Shown here piece after piece: positions 9,773 to 18,172 of a stretch of DNA of 64,000 nt. Source of the DNA: GCA-002697625 sp002697625 (lineage in GTDB: Bacteria > Bacteroidota > Bacteroidia > Flavobacteriales > BACL11); the NCBI GenBank assembly GCA_964004625.1, contig CAXFOB010000039.1:1-64000 (forward strand), read 5' to 3'. The notes under the pieces are model-generated. The model was not told the DNA's origin. It searched no databases and saw only the letters and a program-made list of their open reading frames with translations. A program made the position numbers and the translations under genes. Every line of letters begins with the position of its first letter. Within the stretch, counting starts at the first letter, position 1.

Positions 9773-10192
9773 ATGTTTTCAAATAATCAAAATAATAATA
9801 TGAAAAATTCATCAAACAACTCGTCTGTTGTAAATATAGTAGGCGGCGGAACGGTTATAACAGGAGATATCAAATCTAAAAGCGATATTAGAATTGATGG
9901 GATTTTAAAAGGATCAGTAAAGACTGAAGGAAAATTAGCTGTGGGACCTACGGGTGTTGTTGAGGGAGATGTCGTTTGTTCAAATGCTGATATTTCGGGA
10001 GAAATAAAAGCAAAAATTACAGTGTCACAACTTCTTTCTTTAAAATCTACCTCAAAATTAAATGGAGATATTATTACAAACAAACTTTCTATTGAGCCTG
10101 GAGCTTCTTTTTCAGGATCTTGTAGTATGGGGGCTGTTATTAAAGATATAAAACATGCCGAAAAACAAGAGAAAAAAGAAAAAACAGCTTAA
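9773..10192 (+). CDS. Bactofilin (polymer-forming cytoskeletal protein)
   Basis: 139 residues. The core (about residues 20-125) shows the regular hydrophobic/Gly spacing of a right-handed beta-helix, with GTVITGDIKSKSDIRIDG and the repeated G-x-V/I-x-G steps typical of bactofilins, cytoplasmic filament formers that scaffold envelope enzymes. The N-terminus is Asn-rich and the C-terminal tail is Lys/Glu-rich. An ATG at 9800 (residue 10) is an alternative start. The last 38 bp overlap atpZ in another frame. The position between a TPR lipoprotein and the ATP synthase genes is one I associate with flavobacteria. Whether it serves cell shape, T9SS or something else is not shown. Confidence 0.93.
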   Translation: MFSNNQNNNMKNSSNNSSVVNIVGGGTVITGDIKSKSDIRIDGILKGSVKTEGKLAVGPTGVVEGDVVCSNADISGEIKAKITVSQLLSLKSTSKLNGDIITNKLSIEPGASFSGSCSMGAVIKDIKHAEKQEKKEKTA

Positions 10193-10385
10193 CAAATATC
10201 TTGTTCTAACCTCTATCTCCTTTCAAATGGGAGTTATATTTTATCTTGGAGCTTACGCAGGTTCTTTGCTTGACAACAAATATAATTTAGAAAAAAAATA
10301 TTTTACAATTCTGTTTATTTTATTAGCATTATTTGTTTCTATTTACAATATAACAAAACAATTAAAAAACCTTGATAATGAATAA
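10155..10385 (+). CDS. atpZ: AtpZ/AtpI-like F0F1 ATPase accessory membrane protein
   Basis: 76 residues with a very basic N-terminus (nine Lys/Arg in the first 14 residues) and two transmembrane helices separated by a short polar loop (QMGVIFYLGAYAGSLLDNKY, then a second hydrophobic stretch). This is the layout of the AtpZ/ATPase_gene1 family found in front of F-type ATP synthase operons. The family is linked to assembly or Mg2+/Ca2+ supply of the complex. The ATG lies inside the bactofilin gene (38-bp overlap), and the end overlaps the next gene by 8 bp, so all three are probably cotranscribed. Confidence 0.82.
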   Translation: MPKNKRKKKKQLNKYLVLTSISFQMGVIFYLGAYAGSLLDNKYNLEKKYFTILFILLALFVSIYNITKQLKNLDNE

Positions 10386-10746
10386 ACAACTCATTAATTT
10401 TCATCTCTGTTTAACTATTATACTGTCTGTCTCATATTTAACACATGATTTTTTATACAATTCTATCCACCTATTTCAACTTTATACGCTTAATTTTTCT
10501 ATTGCTGTGTTTGTATATTGGTTGGTGTATTTGTTAAGAAATTCACAAAAAGAATACTTAGGTTTTTATTTTTTAGCTGGAACATTTATTAAGTTCATTG
10601 TTTTCTTTTTGTTAGTTTTTCCTAATTTTAAAGATGACAATGTTGTTTCAACAACAGAATTCCTTTCGTTTTTTGTTCCATACGCAATATCTTTAATTGT
10701 TGAAACAATATTTTTAATTAGACTTATTAATTCTGAGAACAAATAG
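10378..10746 (+). CDS. Small membrane protein between atpZ and atpB (DUF6168-like)
   Basis: 122 residues from the ATG at 10378; a TTG two codons earlier is also in frame. Four hydrophobic segments are visible (roughly residues 8-25, 38-53, 64-82 and 96-115), with few charged residues and no catalytic motif. By position and size it resembles the uncharacterised DUF6168 proteins that Bacteroidota carry just before atpB; AtpI-like proteins of other phyla sit at the same spot and help the c-ring or the a subunit assemble. Its start overlaps the atpZ stop. The function is inferred from location only. Confidence 0.7.
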   Translation: MNKQLINFHLCLTIILSVSYLTHDFLYNSIHLFQLYTLNFSIAVFVYWLVYLLRNSQKEYLGFYFLAGTFIKFIVFFLLVFPNFKDDNVVSTTEFLSFFVPYAISLIVETIFLIRLINSENK

Positions 10747-10806
10747 AGGTCTTTCCTTTCAATAAAATTATTCCAAAAAACAGGTATTCAATTTAATTGA
10801 AATTGC

Positions 10807-10814
10807 TATTTTTG
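10807..10814 (+). promoter_or_regulatory. Candidate -7 promoter box for atpB
   Basis: TATTTTTG matches TAnnTTTG exactly. It lies 37 nt before the atpB ATG in the 105-bp gap after the small membrane gene. There is no TTG at the standard spacing, so the upstream half is weak. Confidence 0.45.
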
Positions 10815-10851
10815 CTCGGATTTTTAAAAAGATTAATCAAGTCAATTAAAA

Positions 10852-11922
10852 ATGAAAGCAAAAACCTTATTTCTTACACTAACACTCTCTTTATTTTTTG
10901 GGACAAATTCTTTTGCTGGGGACCCTAATTCTAGTCCAGAAACAGAAAGAGATGTAAGGTCAGAGTATAGTGATTTTAAAAATCATCACTTATTAGACAA
11001 TCATTCTTTTAAATTGTTTAAATACAAGTCAAACGAAGACACGAAATACATTTCCTTCCCACTACCAATAATATTATGGGACAATGGCTTTCAAGTATTT
11101 TCATCATCAAAGTTTTATTTTGGCAAAAAGGTAGTTAATCAAAATGGTAGTTTTTACAAATTATACCACAATAAAATATACAAGACTGATGAATTAGGTA
11201 GAATTAACTATGATAAAAACAACAAAGTATTAAATGAGAAGCCACTTGACCTTTCAATTACCAAAAATGTAGCATTTATTTTAATTTGTTCTATTTTAAT
11301 GATGGTTGTTTTTGGTAGAATGGCAAAATCATACAAAAAGAATCCAATACCATCAGGTTTGGGCAGGTTGTTAGAGCCGATTGTACTCTATATTAGAGAT
11401 GACATTGCGCGTCCAAATATTGGAGAAAAACATTATAAAAGATATATGAGTTTTTTATTAACAGTATTTTTCTTTATTTGGTTTGTTAACCTTTTTGGTC
11501 TTACTCCCCTAGGGTCGAATGTAACCAATAATATTGCAGTAACAGCCTCCTTAGCGGTATTGACATACTTAATTACAACATTTACTGCAAATAAAAATTA
11601 TTGGGGCCATATTTTTTGGATGCCTGGAGTTCCAGGTCCTATGAAAATAATTTTAGCTCCTATTGAATTATTAGGAACAATTATTAAACCCTTTTCATTA
11701 ATGATAAGACTATACGCTAATATGACAGCAGGACATGTTGTTCTAATGAGCATATTAGGTTTAATATTTATATTTAAAAACTGGATTGGAGGAACACTGT
11801 CCTTTGGATTAGCGTTTTCTTTGTCCTTATTAGAATTATTGGTTTGTGTCCTTCAGGCATATATATTTACAATGTTGTCAGCTCTTTATTTTGGAGCTGC
11901 TGTTGAAGACCATCACCACTAA
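10852..11922 (+). CDS. atpB: ATP synthase F0 subunit a
   Basis: 356 residues, longer than the roughly 270 of Escherichia coli because of an N-terminal signal-peptide-like segment (ending near SFAG) plus a polar region of about 110 residues, as is usual in Bacteroidota. The membrane part has about six helices. The essential arginine of the proton half-channel is Arg286 in SLMIRLYANMTAGH, and the final helices carry LLELLVCVLQAYIFTMLSALY. Subunit a passes protons to the c-ring in the inner membrane. First gene of the atpBEFHAG set; 73 bp separate it from atpE. Confidence 0.97.
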   Translation: MKAKTLFLTLTLSLFFGTNSFAGDPNSSPETERDVRSEYSDFKNHHLLDNHSFKLFKYKSNEDTKYISFPLPIILWDNGFQVFSSSKFYFGKKVVNQNGSFYKLYHNKIYKTDELGRINYDKNNKVLNEKPLDLSITKNVAFILICSILMMVVFGRMAKSYKKNPIPSGLGRLLEPIVLYIRDDIARPNIGEKHYKRYMSFLLTVFFFIWFVNLFGLTPLGSNVTNNIAVTASLAVLTYLITTFTANKNYWGHIFWMPGVPGPMKIILAPIELLGTIIKPFSLMIRLYANMTAGHVVLMSILGLIFIFKNWIGGTLSFGLAFSLSLLELLVCVLQAYIFTMLSALYFGAAVEDHHH

Positions 11923-11995
11923 GATCATTAAAAAATAAACACAAGGGAAAACCGAAAACCTTAAAAAGAGTAGGTAGAATAAAAACAAACTAACT

Positions 11996-12202
11996 ATGGC
12001 CGCAGAAGTAGAAATTATTCCTAAAATTGTAGGAGGTGGTTTGGTAGTAATCGGAGCAGGTATTGGTATTGGAAGAATTGGGGGTTCGGCATTGGAAGCA
12101 ATGGCTAGACAACCAGAACTTACAGGAAAAATACAAACTGTTATGCTTATTGCCGCAGCCCTTATTGAAGGTATTGGATTTGCTGCATTATTTGCATTGT
12201 AA
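11996..12202 (+). CDS. atpE: ATP synthase F0 subunit c
   Basis: 68 residues forming two transmembrane helices joined by the polar loop ARQPE that contacts the gamma/epsilon rotor. The proton-binding carboxylate is Glu58 in ALIEGIGF. Glycines are dense in helix 1 (GAGIGIGRIGG), as needed for close packing in the c-ring. The Gln in helix 1 and the Ser/Thr after the Glu that mark sodium-binding rings are absent, so proton use is likely. The c subunit is needed in about ten copies per complex; a strong hairpin directly follows the stop codon. Confidence 0.97.
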   Translation: MAAEVEIIPKIVGGGLVVIGAGIGIGRIGGSALEAMARQPELTGKIQTVMLIAAALIEGIGFAALFAL

Positions 12203-12210
12203 CCAAACTA

Positions 12211-12247
12211 AATTCAAAACTACAAGGGTTGCTTGTAGTTTTGAATT
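12211..12247 (+). promoter_or_regulatory. Perfect 15-bp stem-loop between atpE and atpF
   Basis: AATTCAAAACTACAA (12211-12225) and its exact reverse complement (12233-12247) flank the 7-nt loop GGGTTGC. No T-run follows, so it is not a standard terminator. It starts 8 nt after the atpE stop and ends 33 nt before atpF. Likely roles are protecting the atpE 3' end from exonucleases or partial attenuation, raising c-subunit yield. Confidence 0.8.
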
Positions 12248-12280
12248 ATTTAAATTGAAAAAAGAAATTAATAAAATAAA

Positions 12281-12781
12281 ATGGAAAAATTAATTAACGA
12301 CTTCTCAGTAGGATTGTTTTTTTGGCAAACATTACTGTTTGTTATACTTGTGTTTTTTCTTAGAAAATATGCATGGAAACCAATCCTTAATGCTGTCGAA
12401 GAAAGAGAAGAGGGTATTAAAAACGCTTTAGATTCTGCAGAAAAAGCTAAAAACGAAATGAAAAACTTAAATGCAGATAATGAGAGAGTTTTAGCAGAAG
12501 CAAGAATAGAAAGAGATAACTTATTAAAGGAAGCCAGGGAAATAAAAAATAATATTATTAATGAGGCTAAAACACAAGCTGGTTCAGAAGCGGATAAAAT
12601 TCTAACTTCAGCTAAAGAACAAATTAATAACGAAAAGATGAAAGCGATTACTGAGTTAAAAAATTCAGTAGCGGATCTTTCAATTGACATGGCTACAATG
12701 GTTCTAAAGTCAGAATTAAAAGATGTTGATAAACAAAAAGAATTAGTTTCTAAAGCTTTAAAAGAAGCAGAACTTAACTAG
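12281..12781 (+). CDS. atpF: ATP synthase F0 subunit b
   Basis: 166 residues. One N-terminal membrane helix (about residues 10-28, ending in LRKYAWKPIL) is followed by a long, highly charged amphipathic helix rich in Ala, Glu and Lys, the peripheral stalk that holds F1 against rotation. A dimer of b subunits spans from the membrane to the delta subunit. Length and layout are normal. It lies 78 bp after atpE, the gap containing the perfect hairpin, and 7 bp before atpH. Confidence 0.95.
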   Translation: MEKLINDFSVGLFFWQTLLFVILVFFLRKYAWKPILNAVEEREEGIKNALDSAEKAKNEMKNLNADNERVLAEARIERDNLLKEAREIKNNIINEAKTQAGSEADKILTSAKEQINNEKMKAITELKNSVADLSIDMATMVLKSELKDVDKQKELVSKALKEAELN

Positions 12782-12788
12782 TATTAAA

Positions 12789-13346
12789 ATGAAATCGACA
12801 AGACTATCATCTAGATATGCAAAATCGTTACTTCTTTTAGTAGAGGAGCAAGACACTTTAGAAGCAACACTTTCTGATATGAAACATGTTGTTGCCGTCT
12901 GTTCTGAAAATAAAGATTTGTCATTATTATTAAAAAGTCCAATTGTAAAATCAGACAAAAAAATATCTATTTTAACTGAAATATTTTCAAAATCAGTTTC
13001 GGATATAACAATGGCCTTTATACACATTATCGCTACTAAAAAAAGGGAAATGTACTTATCGGGTATAGCTAAAAGTTTTATTTCTCTATATAAATCACAA
13101 AAAAATATAGAAACAGTTACACTTACAACCGCTAACCCTATAGATGACATTACTAAATCTGAAATACTTGATTATGTAAAAAAGAATGGAAAATCAGATG
13201 TAGAGTTATCAGAAATTATTGATAAAAACATAATTGGCGGTATGGTTGTAAAAGTTGGAGACAAGCAATTAGACGCTAGTGTAATAAGAGATATAAAAGA
13301 ATTAAGGAAAACGTTTAACAAAAACCTTTATATAAAGGACTTCTAA
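12789..13346 (+). CDS. atpH: ATP synthase F1 subunit delta
   Basis: 185 residues. The N-terminal SSRYAKSLLLL helix and the C-terminal IIGGMVVKVGDKQLDASV segment with the following helix are the conserved ends of OSCP/delta. The protein joins the top of the alpha3-beta3 head to the b stalk. Size is normal, with no membrane segment. It lies between atpF and atpA with 7- and 17-bp gaps, clearly in the same operon. Confidence 0.95.
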   Translation: MKSTRLSSRYAKSLLLLVEEQDTLEATLSDMKHVVAVCSENKDLSLLLKSPIVKSDKKISILTEIFSKSVSDITMAFIHIIATKKREMYLSGIAKSFISLYKSQKNIETVTLTTANPIDDITKSEILDYVKKNGKSDVELSEIIDKNIIGGMVVKVGDKQLDASVIRDIKELRKTFNKNLYIKDF

Positions 13347-13363
13347 AAATAAAAACTAAAACA

Positions 13364-14944
13364 ATGGCAGAAGTAAAACCAGCTGAAGTATCAGCAATTT
13401 TAAGACAACAACTTTCAGGCTTTAAATCAGAGGCTCAATTAGAAGAAGTTGGAACAGTATTACAGGTTGGAGATGGTATTGCTCGTATTTATGGGCTTAC
13501 CAATGTTCAATCCGGAGAATTAATTGAATTTGACAACGGACTTAAAGCAATTGTTCTGAATTTGGAAGAAGATAATGTAGGAGCGGTATTGTTGGGAGCT
13601 TCCAAAGGAATTAAAGAAGGAGATACCGTAAAAAGAACTAATCAAATAGCATCTATTAAGGTAGGAGAAGGAATGTTAGGAAGAGTGGTAGACACAATGG
13701 GTAACCCCATAGATGGAAAAGGGCCTATTAAAGGGGAAACATTTGAGATGCCTATCGAAAGAAAAGCTCCTGGTGTAATTTATAGACAGCCTGTAAACGA
13801 ACCGCTACAAACAGGATTAAAAGCTGTTGATGCTATGATTCCTATAGGACGAGGGCAAAGAGAGTTAATTATTGGAGATAGACAAACAGGTAAAACAGCT
13901 GTAGCTATTGATACAATTATTAATCAAAAAGAATTTTATGACAAAGGAGAGCCAGTTTTTTGTATCTATGTTGCTGTTGGTCAGAAAAACTCTACCGTTG
14001 CAGCGCTTGCTAAAACATTAGAAGACGCTGGAGCTCTTGCTTATACTGTTATTATAGCGGCATCCGCTGCAGACCCAGCTCCAATGCAGTTTTATGCACC
14101 ACTTTCAGGAGCGGCTATTGGAGAATATTTCAGAGATACTGGTAGACCAGCTTTAATTGTTTTTGATGATCTATCAAAACAAGCTGTTGCATATAGAGAA
14201 GTTTCTTTATTACTTAGAAGACCCCCAGGAAGAGAGGCTTATCCAGGAGACGTCTTCTATTTACACTCAAGATTATTAGAAAGAGCTGCAAAAGTTATTA
14301 ATGATGATACTATTGCGTCTCAGATGAATGATTTACCAGAGTCTTTAAAAGGCAAGGTAAAAGGGGGAGGTTCTTTAACAGCACTTCCAATTATTGAGAC
14401 ACAAGCGGGAGATGTTTCAGCATATATTCCAACGAATGTAATTTCAATTACCGATGGACAAATTTTCTTAGAGTCTAACCTTTTCTTGTCTGGAGTCCGC
14501 CCAGCAATTAATGTTGGTATTTCAGTATCTAGAGTAGGTGGCTCAGCTCAGATTAAGTCAATGAAAAAGATTTCAGGTACTTTAAAATTAGACCAAGCGC
14601 AATACAGAGAGTTAGAAGCTTTTGCTAAGTTTGGTTCTGACCTTGACGCTGCTACTACTGCTATTATTGAAAAAGGTAAAAGAAATGTAGAAATATTAAA
14701 ACAAGCACAATATTCCCCGTTAAGAGTTGAAGAACAAGCAGCTATTATTTACTGTGGTACAAATGGCTTATTGATGGATGTACCAGTAAATAAGATTAAA
14801 GAATTTGAGACCGAGTTTATCTCTTTCCTCCACGCAAAACACCAAGATACTTTAGATGCTTTAGCCGCAGGAAAACTAACAGATGAAATTAAATCTACTC
14901 TTGAGAAAGTAGCGGCTGATCTTTCTCAAAAATATGACAATTAA
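13364..14944 (+). CDS. atpA: ATP synthase F1 subunit alpha
   Basis: 526 residues. The P-loop is GDRQTGKT at residues 171-178; other signatures are PVNEPLQTGLKAVDAMIPIGRGQ before it and the ATP-synthase alpha/beta signature near PAINVGISVSRVGGSAQ. Alpha carries the non-catalytic nucleotide sites of the F1 head in the cytoplasm. The beta gene that provides the catalytic sites is not here; in many Bacteroidota atpD and atpC lie elsewhere, so this split is expected. The ATG follows atpH by 17 bp and the stop precedes atpG by 3 bp. Confidence 0.98.
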   Translation: MAEVKPAEVSAILRQQLSGFKSEAQLEEVGTVLQVGDGIARIYGLTNVQSGELIEFDNGLKAIVLNLEEDNVGAVLLGASKGIKEGDTVKRTNQIASIKVGEGMLGRVVDTMGNPIDGKGPIKGETFEMPIERKAPGVIYRQPVNEPLQTGLKAVDAMIPIGRGQRELIIGDRQTGKTAVAIDTIINQKEFYDKGEPVFCIYVAVGQKNSTVAALAKTLEDAGALAYTVIIAASAADPAPMQFYAPLSGAAIGEYFRDTGRPALIVFDDLSKQAVAYREVSLLLRRPPGREAYPGDVFYLHSRLLERAAKVINDDTIASQMNDLPESLKGKVKGGGSLTALPIIETQAGDVSAYIPTNVISITDGQIFLESNLFLSGVRPAINVGISVSRVGGSAQIKSMKKISGTLKLDQAQYRELEAFAKFGSDLDAATTAIIEKGKRNVEILKQAQYSPLRVEEQAAIIYCGTNGLLMDVPVNKIKEFETEFISFLHAKHQDTLDALAAGKLTDEIKSTLEKVAADLSQKYDN

Positions 14945-14947
14945 TTT

Positions 14948-15811
14948 ATGGCGAACCTAAAAGAAATACGTTCTAGAATTACTTCTGTAGGATCAACTAT
15001 GCAGATTACATCTGCTATGAAAATGGTATCTGCAGCTAAATTAAAACGAGCTCAGGATGCGGTTACTCAAATGAGGCCATATGCAAATAAACTTACAGAA
15101 TTATTAGTAAATTTAAGTTCGACTTTAGATAGTTCAGAAGGCGGTGTTTATTCTGAAAACAGAGAATTAAAGAATGTGCTATTGGTTATAGTTACTTCAA
15201 ACAGGGGTCTTTGTGGGGGGTTTAACGCAAATATTATTAAGAAAGCAAAATCTTTGATGGAGGGAGATTTTAAAAATCTAGGAATAGACATATTATCTAT
15301 TGGAAGAAAATCTTCAGAACACTTTACAAAGAATGGTTACAATGTAATTTCCACTCATGATGAATTGTATTCTGATTTAACATATAGTAATACATCTGAA
15401 ATTGCAAAATCAATCATGGAATCATTTACAAATTCAGAATACGACAAGGTGGTTTTATTATACAATCAGTTTAAAAATGCAGCGACCCAAATAGTTATGG
15501 ACGAACAGTATTTACCTGTTGATTCCGCTGAAGATTCAGAAGCCCCCATTGGAGATTATATTTTTGAACCGAATCAGAAAGATATCGTAGAAAACTTAAT
15601 ACCAAAATCATTAAAAACACAACTTTTTAAAGCGGTATTAGATTCTCACGCATCTGAGCATGGAGCTAGAATGACAGCAATGCATAAAGCGACAGATAAC
15701 GCTGGTGAACTTAAAAAAGAATTAACTTTATCATATAACAAAGCAAGGCAAGCTGCAATTACAGGAGAGATTCTAGAAATTGTAGGAGGAGCTGAAGCGT
15801 TAAATGGATAA
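14948..15811 (+). CDS. atpG: ATP synthase F1 subunit gamma
   Basis: 287 residues. The N-terminal helix (ANLKEIRSRITSVGSTMQIT, then SAMKMVSAAKLKRAQ) and the C-terminal helix with ALNG near the end form the antiparallel coiled coil of the rotor shaft; TSNRGLCGGFNANI is the family signature in the middle. Gamma turns inside alpha3-beta3 and couples proton flow to ATP synthesis. It is the last gene of the operon: a rho-independent terminator follows 22 bp after the stop and the next gene has its own promoter box. Confidence 0.97.
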   Translation: MANLKEIRSRITSVGSTMQITSAMKMVSAAKLKRAQDAVTQMRPYANKLTELLVNLSSTLDSSEGGVYSENRELKNVLLVIVTSNRGLCGGFNANIIKKAKSLMEGDFKNLGIDILSIGRKSSEHFTKNGYNVISTHDELYSDLTYSNTSEIAKSIMESFTNSEYDKVVLLYNQFKNAATQIVMDEQYLPVDSAEDSEAPIGDYIFEPNQKDIVENLIPKSLKTQLFKAVLDSHASEHGARMTAMHKATDNAGELKKELTLSYNKARQAAITGEILEIVGGAEALNG

Positions 15812-15833
15812 CATAAACTAAAATACTATTGTT

Positions 15834-15864
15834 AAAAACCCTCTACATTTCGTAGGGGGTTTTT
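15834..15864 (+). terminator. Rho-independent terminator of the atp operon
   Basis: AAAAACCCTCTAC pairs with GTAGGGGGTTTTT across the 5-nt loop ATTTC, with one G-T wobble, and ends in a T-run. It lies 22 bp after atpG. Confidence 0.85.
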
Positions 15865-15887
15865 AATTATTCAAAATACCGAAATAC

Positions 15888-15895
15888 TATATTTG
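15888..15895 (+). promoter_or_regulatory. Candidate -7 promoter box for the enoyl-CoA hydratase gene
   Basis: TATATTTG matches TAnnTTTG. It lies after the atp terminator and 19 nt before the ATG, giving a predicted leader of about 15 nt. No TTG is seen at the usual upstream distance. Confidence 0.5.
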
Positions 15896-15914
15896 TAAAA
15901 ATAAATAATAACAA

Positions 15915-16688
15915 ATGGAATTCAACAACATTTTAATTGGGGTAGAAAACAAAATATCCTATATTACAATAAACAGACCAAAACAATTAAACGCTTTAAA
16001 TTCAGAAACGATTAAGGAATTACACAATGCAATTACATATTCTGAGGCAGAAAAAGAAGTTAGATGTATTTTAATTACAGGTAGTGGAGATAAAGCATTT
16101 GTTGCGGGTGCAGACATTAAGGAATTTGCTGATTTTAATATAGAAGAAGGAGAAAAATTAGCCAGAAAAGGTCAGGAATTATTATTTGATCTATTAGAAA
16201 ACTGTTCAAAACCAACCATAGCAGCGATAAATGGTTTTGCTCTTGGGGGTGGTTTGGAACTAGCTATGTCTTGCCATATCCGACTTGCATGTACAACCGC
16301 TAAAATGGGATTACCAGAAGTATCTTTAGGTGTTATCCCTGGTTATGGGGGAACACAAAGACTTGCGAATTTGGTAGGAAAAGGAAAGGCATTAGAAATG
16401 ATTTCCACAGCATCCATGATTTCAGCTGAACAAGCATTAAATTATGGTTTGGTAAATGACACATGTGATCAAGAAAAACTAATATCAAATTGCGAAAAAA
16501 TTGCATCCAAAATATCCAGAAATTCACCTAACGCAATTGCTTCTGCAATAAAATCAGTAAATGCTGGTTTTATTGATGGTGTAAATGGTTATGAGATAGA
16601 AAAGAAGGAATTTGGAAAGTGTTTTGGAACAGATGAGTTTATAGAAGGTACAACAGCATTTTTAGAAAAAAGAAAAGCAAATTTTTAA
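15915..16688 (+). CDS. Enoyl-CoA hydratase/isomerase (crotonase) family protein
   Basis: 257 residues, full length for a hydratase. The oxyanion-hole sequences are AFVAGADIKEF and FALGGGLELAMSC, and both hydratase glutamates appear to be present (one in GGGLELAM, the other in LPEVSLGVIPGYGGTQRL). The enzyme adds water to 2-enoyl-CoA in beta-oxidation or amino-acid breakdown. The nearest enzymatic partner in the window is the acyl-CoA dehydrogenase at 50970, far away. Its stop directly abuts the TTG start of the flippase gene, so the two are probably cotranscribed although not functionally linked. Confidence 0.93.
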   Translation: MEFNNILIGVENKISYITINRPKQLNALNSETIKELHNAITYSEAEKEVRCILITGSGDKAFVAGADIKEFADFNIEEGEKLARKGQELLFDLLENCSKPTIAAINGFALGGGLELAMSCHIRLACTTAKMGLPEVSLGVIPGYGGTQRLANLVGKGKALEMISTASMISAEQALNYGLVNDTCDQEKLISNCEKIASKISRNSPNAIASAIKSVNAGFIDGVNGYEIEKKEFGKCFGTDEFIEGTTAFLEKRKANF

Positions 16689-18170
16689 TTGAATCCACTT
16701 AAAAAACTAGCAGGACAAACTGTAATTTACGGTTTAAGTAGTGTGGTCGGCAGACTACTAAACTACTTATTAGTACCTCTATATACTCGTTATTTTTTAC
16801 CAGAAGAATATGGAATAGTAACAGAACTTTATGCTTATGTAGCTTTTTTGGTTGTAATACTTACTTACGGAATTGAAACCGCTTTTTTTAGATATTCGCA
16901 AAAAGTACCAAACAAAAGAACGGTTTACAGTACGGCATTAATATCACTACTTGTAACATCTTCTATTTTCATATTTATTATTTTTTCATCTACAATCCCT
17001 ATTGCTAACTGGCTACAATACCCAAATAATACGGATTACATTCAATTTTTCGCATTAATTATTGGTTTAGATGCCGTATCCTCAATTTCATTCGCTAAAT
17101 TGAGAGAACAAAATAACGCAACAAGATTTGCTTTAATAAGACTTGTAAACATCTTTATTAATATAGGTTTAAATCTATTTTTCATTATCTACTGTCCTTA
17201 CGCAATAGAAAAAGGACTTCCTTCCGTAGATTTTGTAAATTCTGTTTATTCTGAAGGTTATGGAGTTGGATATATTTTTGTTGCAAATTTAATTGCTAGT
17301 GCGGTTACTTTTTTAATGTTGTTACCTGAAATGATAAAATCAGTTTGGATATTTGATAAATCAATCTGGCGTCAAATGATGATTTACGCTTTACCTTTGT
17401 TAGTAGCTGGTTTGGCTGGTATGACAAACGAAACAATTGACAGGGTGTTATTAAAACACCTACTACCAGATACCATAAATGCTTCTGCAGAAATTGGTTT
17501 GTATGGAGCTTTCTACAAGCTATCTATACTAATCGTATTGTTTATCCAAACTTTTAGATTTGCTGCAGAGCCTTTCTTTTTTGCACAAGAAAAAGAAAAA
17601 AACTCAAGAAAAACATATGCAGATGTAATGAAGTATTTTGTAATTATCACTTCATTTATATTTTTGGTAGTAACAATGTTGTATGATTTTATTATTCTAT
17701 TTTTAGGAAGTAATTATCATGATGACAGAGGGTTTTTAACTGTTTCTATTTTGTTAGCAGCTAATCTTTTATTGGGGATTTATTATAATCTTTCAATATG
17801 GTATAAACTCTCTGAGAAAACAAAATACGGAGCATACCTATCTATCTTTGGAGCAATCATAACCCTAAGTCTTAATTTTATTTTAATACCCATTATTGGT
17901 TTTGTAGGTTCAGCTTGGGCTACACTTGTTTGTTATTTTTGTATGACTACAACCTCCTATTTTTTAGGAAGAAAACATTATAGAATACCCTATCCAATTA
18001 AAAGAATTTCTTTTTATTTGATACTTGTGTCGGCGTTGTTCTTCTCAAGTATTTATTTTAACATAGGAATAATACTTAAAATAATATACATATTGATTTT
18101 TATAACAATTGCTTTTGTGTTAGAAAAACCTAAAAAAGCAGTAATTTCAAACCCAAAATTATTTGATTAA
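16689..18170 (+). CDS. Polysaccharide flippase (MATE/Wzx-like superfamily)
   Basis: 493 residues with about 14 hydrophobic helices. The N-terminus LKKLAGQTVIYGLSSVVGRL, followed by LLVPLYTRYFLPEEYG, is typical of the polysaccharide-biosynthesis (Wzx-like) flippases of Bacteroidota. Such proteins move undecaprenyl-linked glycans across the inner membrane. The start is TTG directly after the stop of the enoyl-CoA hydratase gene; the conserved N-terminal block begins here, which supports it. It is followed closely by dut and a sugar nucleotidyltransferase. Whether the substrate is an O-antigen, capsule or other glycan cannot be told. Confidence 0.9.
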   Translation: MNPLKKLAGQTVIYGLSSVVGRLLNYLLVPLYTRYFLPEEYGIVTELYAYVAFLVVILTYGIETAFFRYSQKVPNKRTVYSTALISLLVTSSIFIFIIFSSTIPIANWLQYPNNTDYIQFFALIIGLDAVSSISFAKLREQNNATRFALIRLVNIFINIGLNLFFIIYCPYAIEKGLPSVDFVNSVYSEGYGVGYIFVANLIASAVTFLMLLPEMIKSVWIFDKSIWRQMMIYALPLLVAGLAGMTNETIDRVLLKHLLPDTINASAEIGLYGAFYKLSILIVLFIQTFRFAAEPFFFAQEKEKNSRKTYADVMKYFVIITSFIFLVVTMLYDFIILFLGSNYHDDRGFLTVSILLAANLLLGIYYNLSIWYKLSEKTKYGAYLSIFGAIITLSLNFILIPIIGFVGSAWATLVCYFCMTTTSYFLGRKHYRIPYPIKRISFYLILVSALFFSSIYFNIGIILKIIYILIFITIAFVLEKPKKAVISNPKLFD

Positions 18171-18172
18171 AA

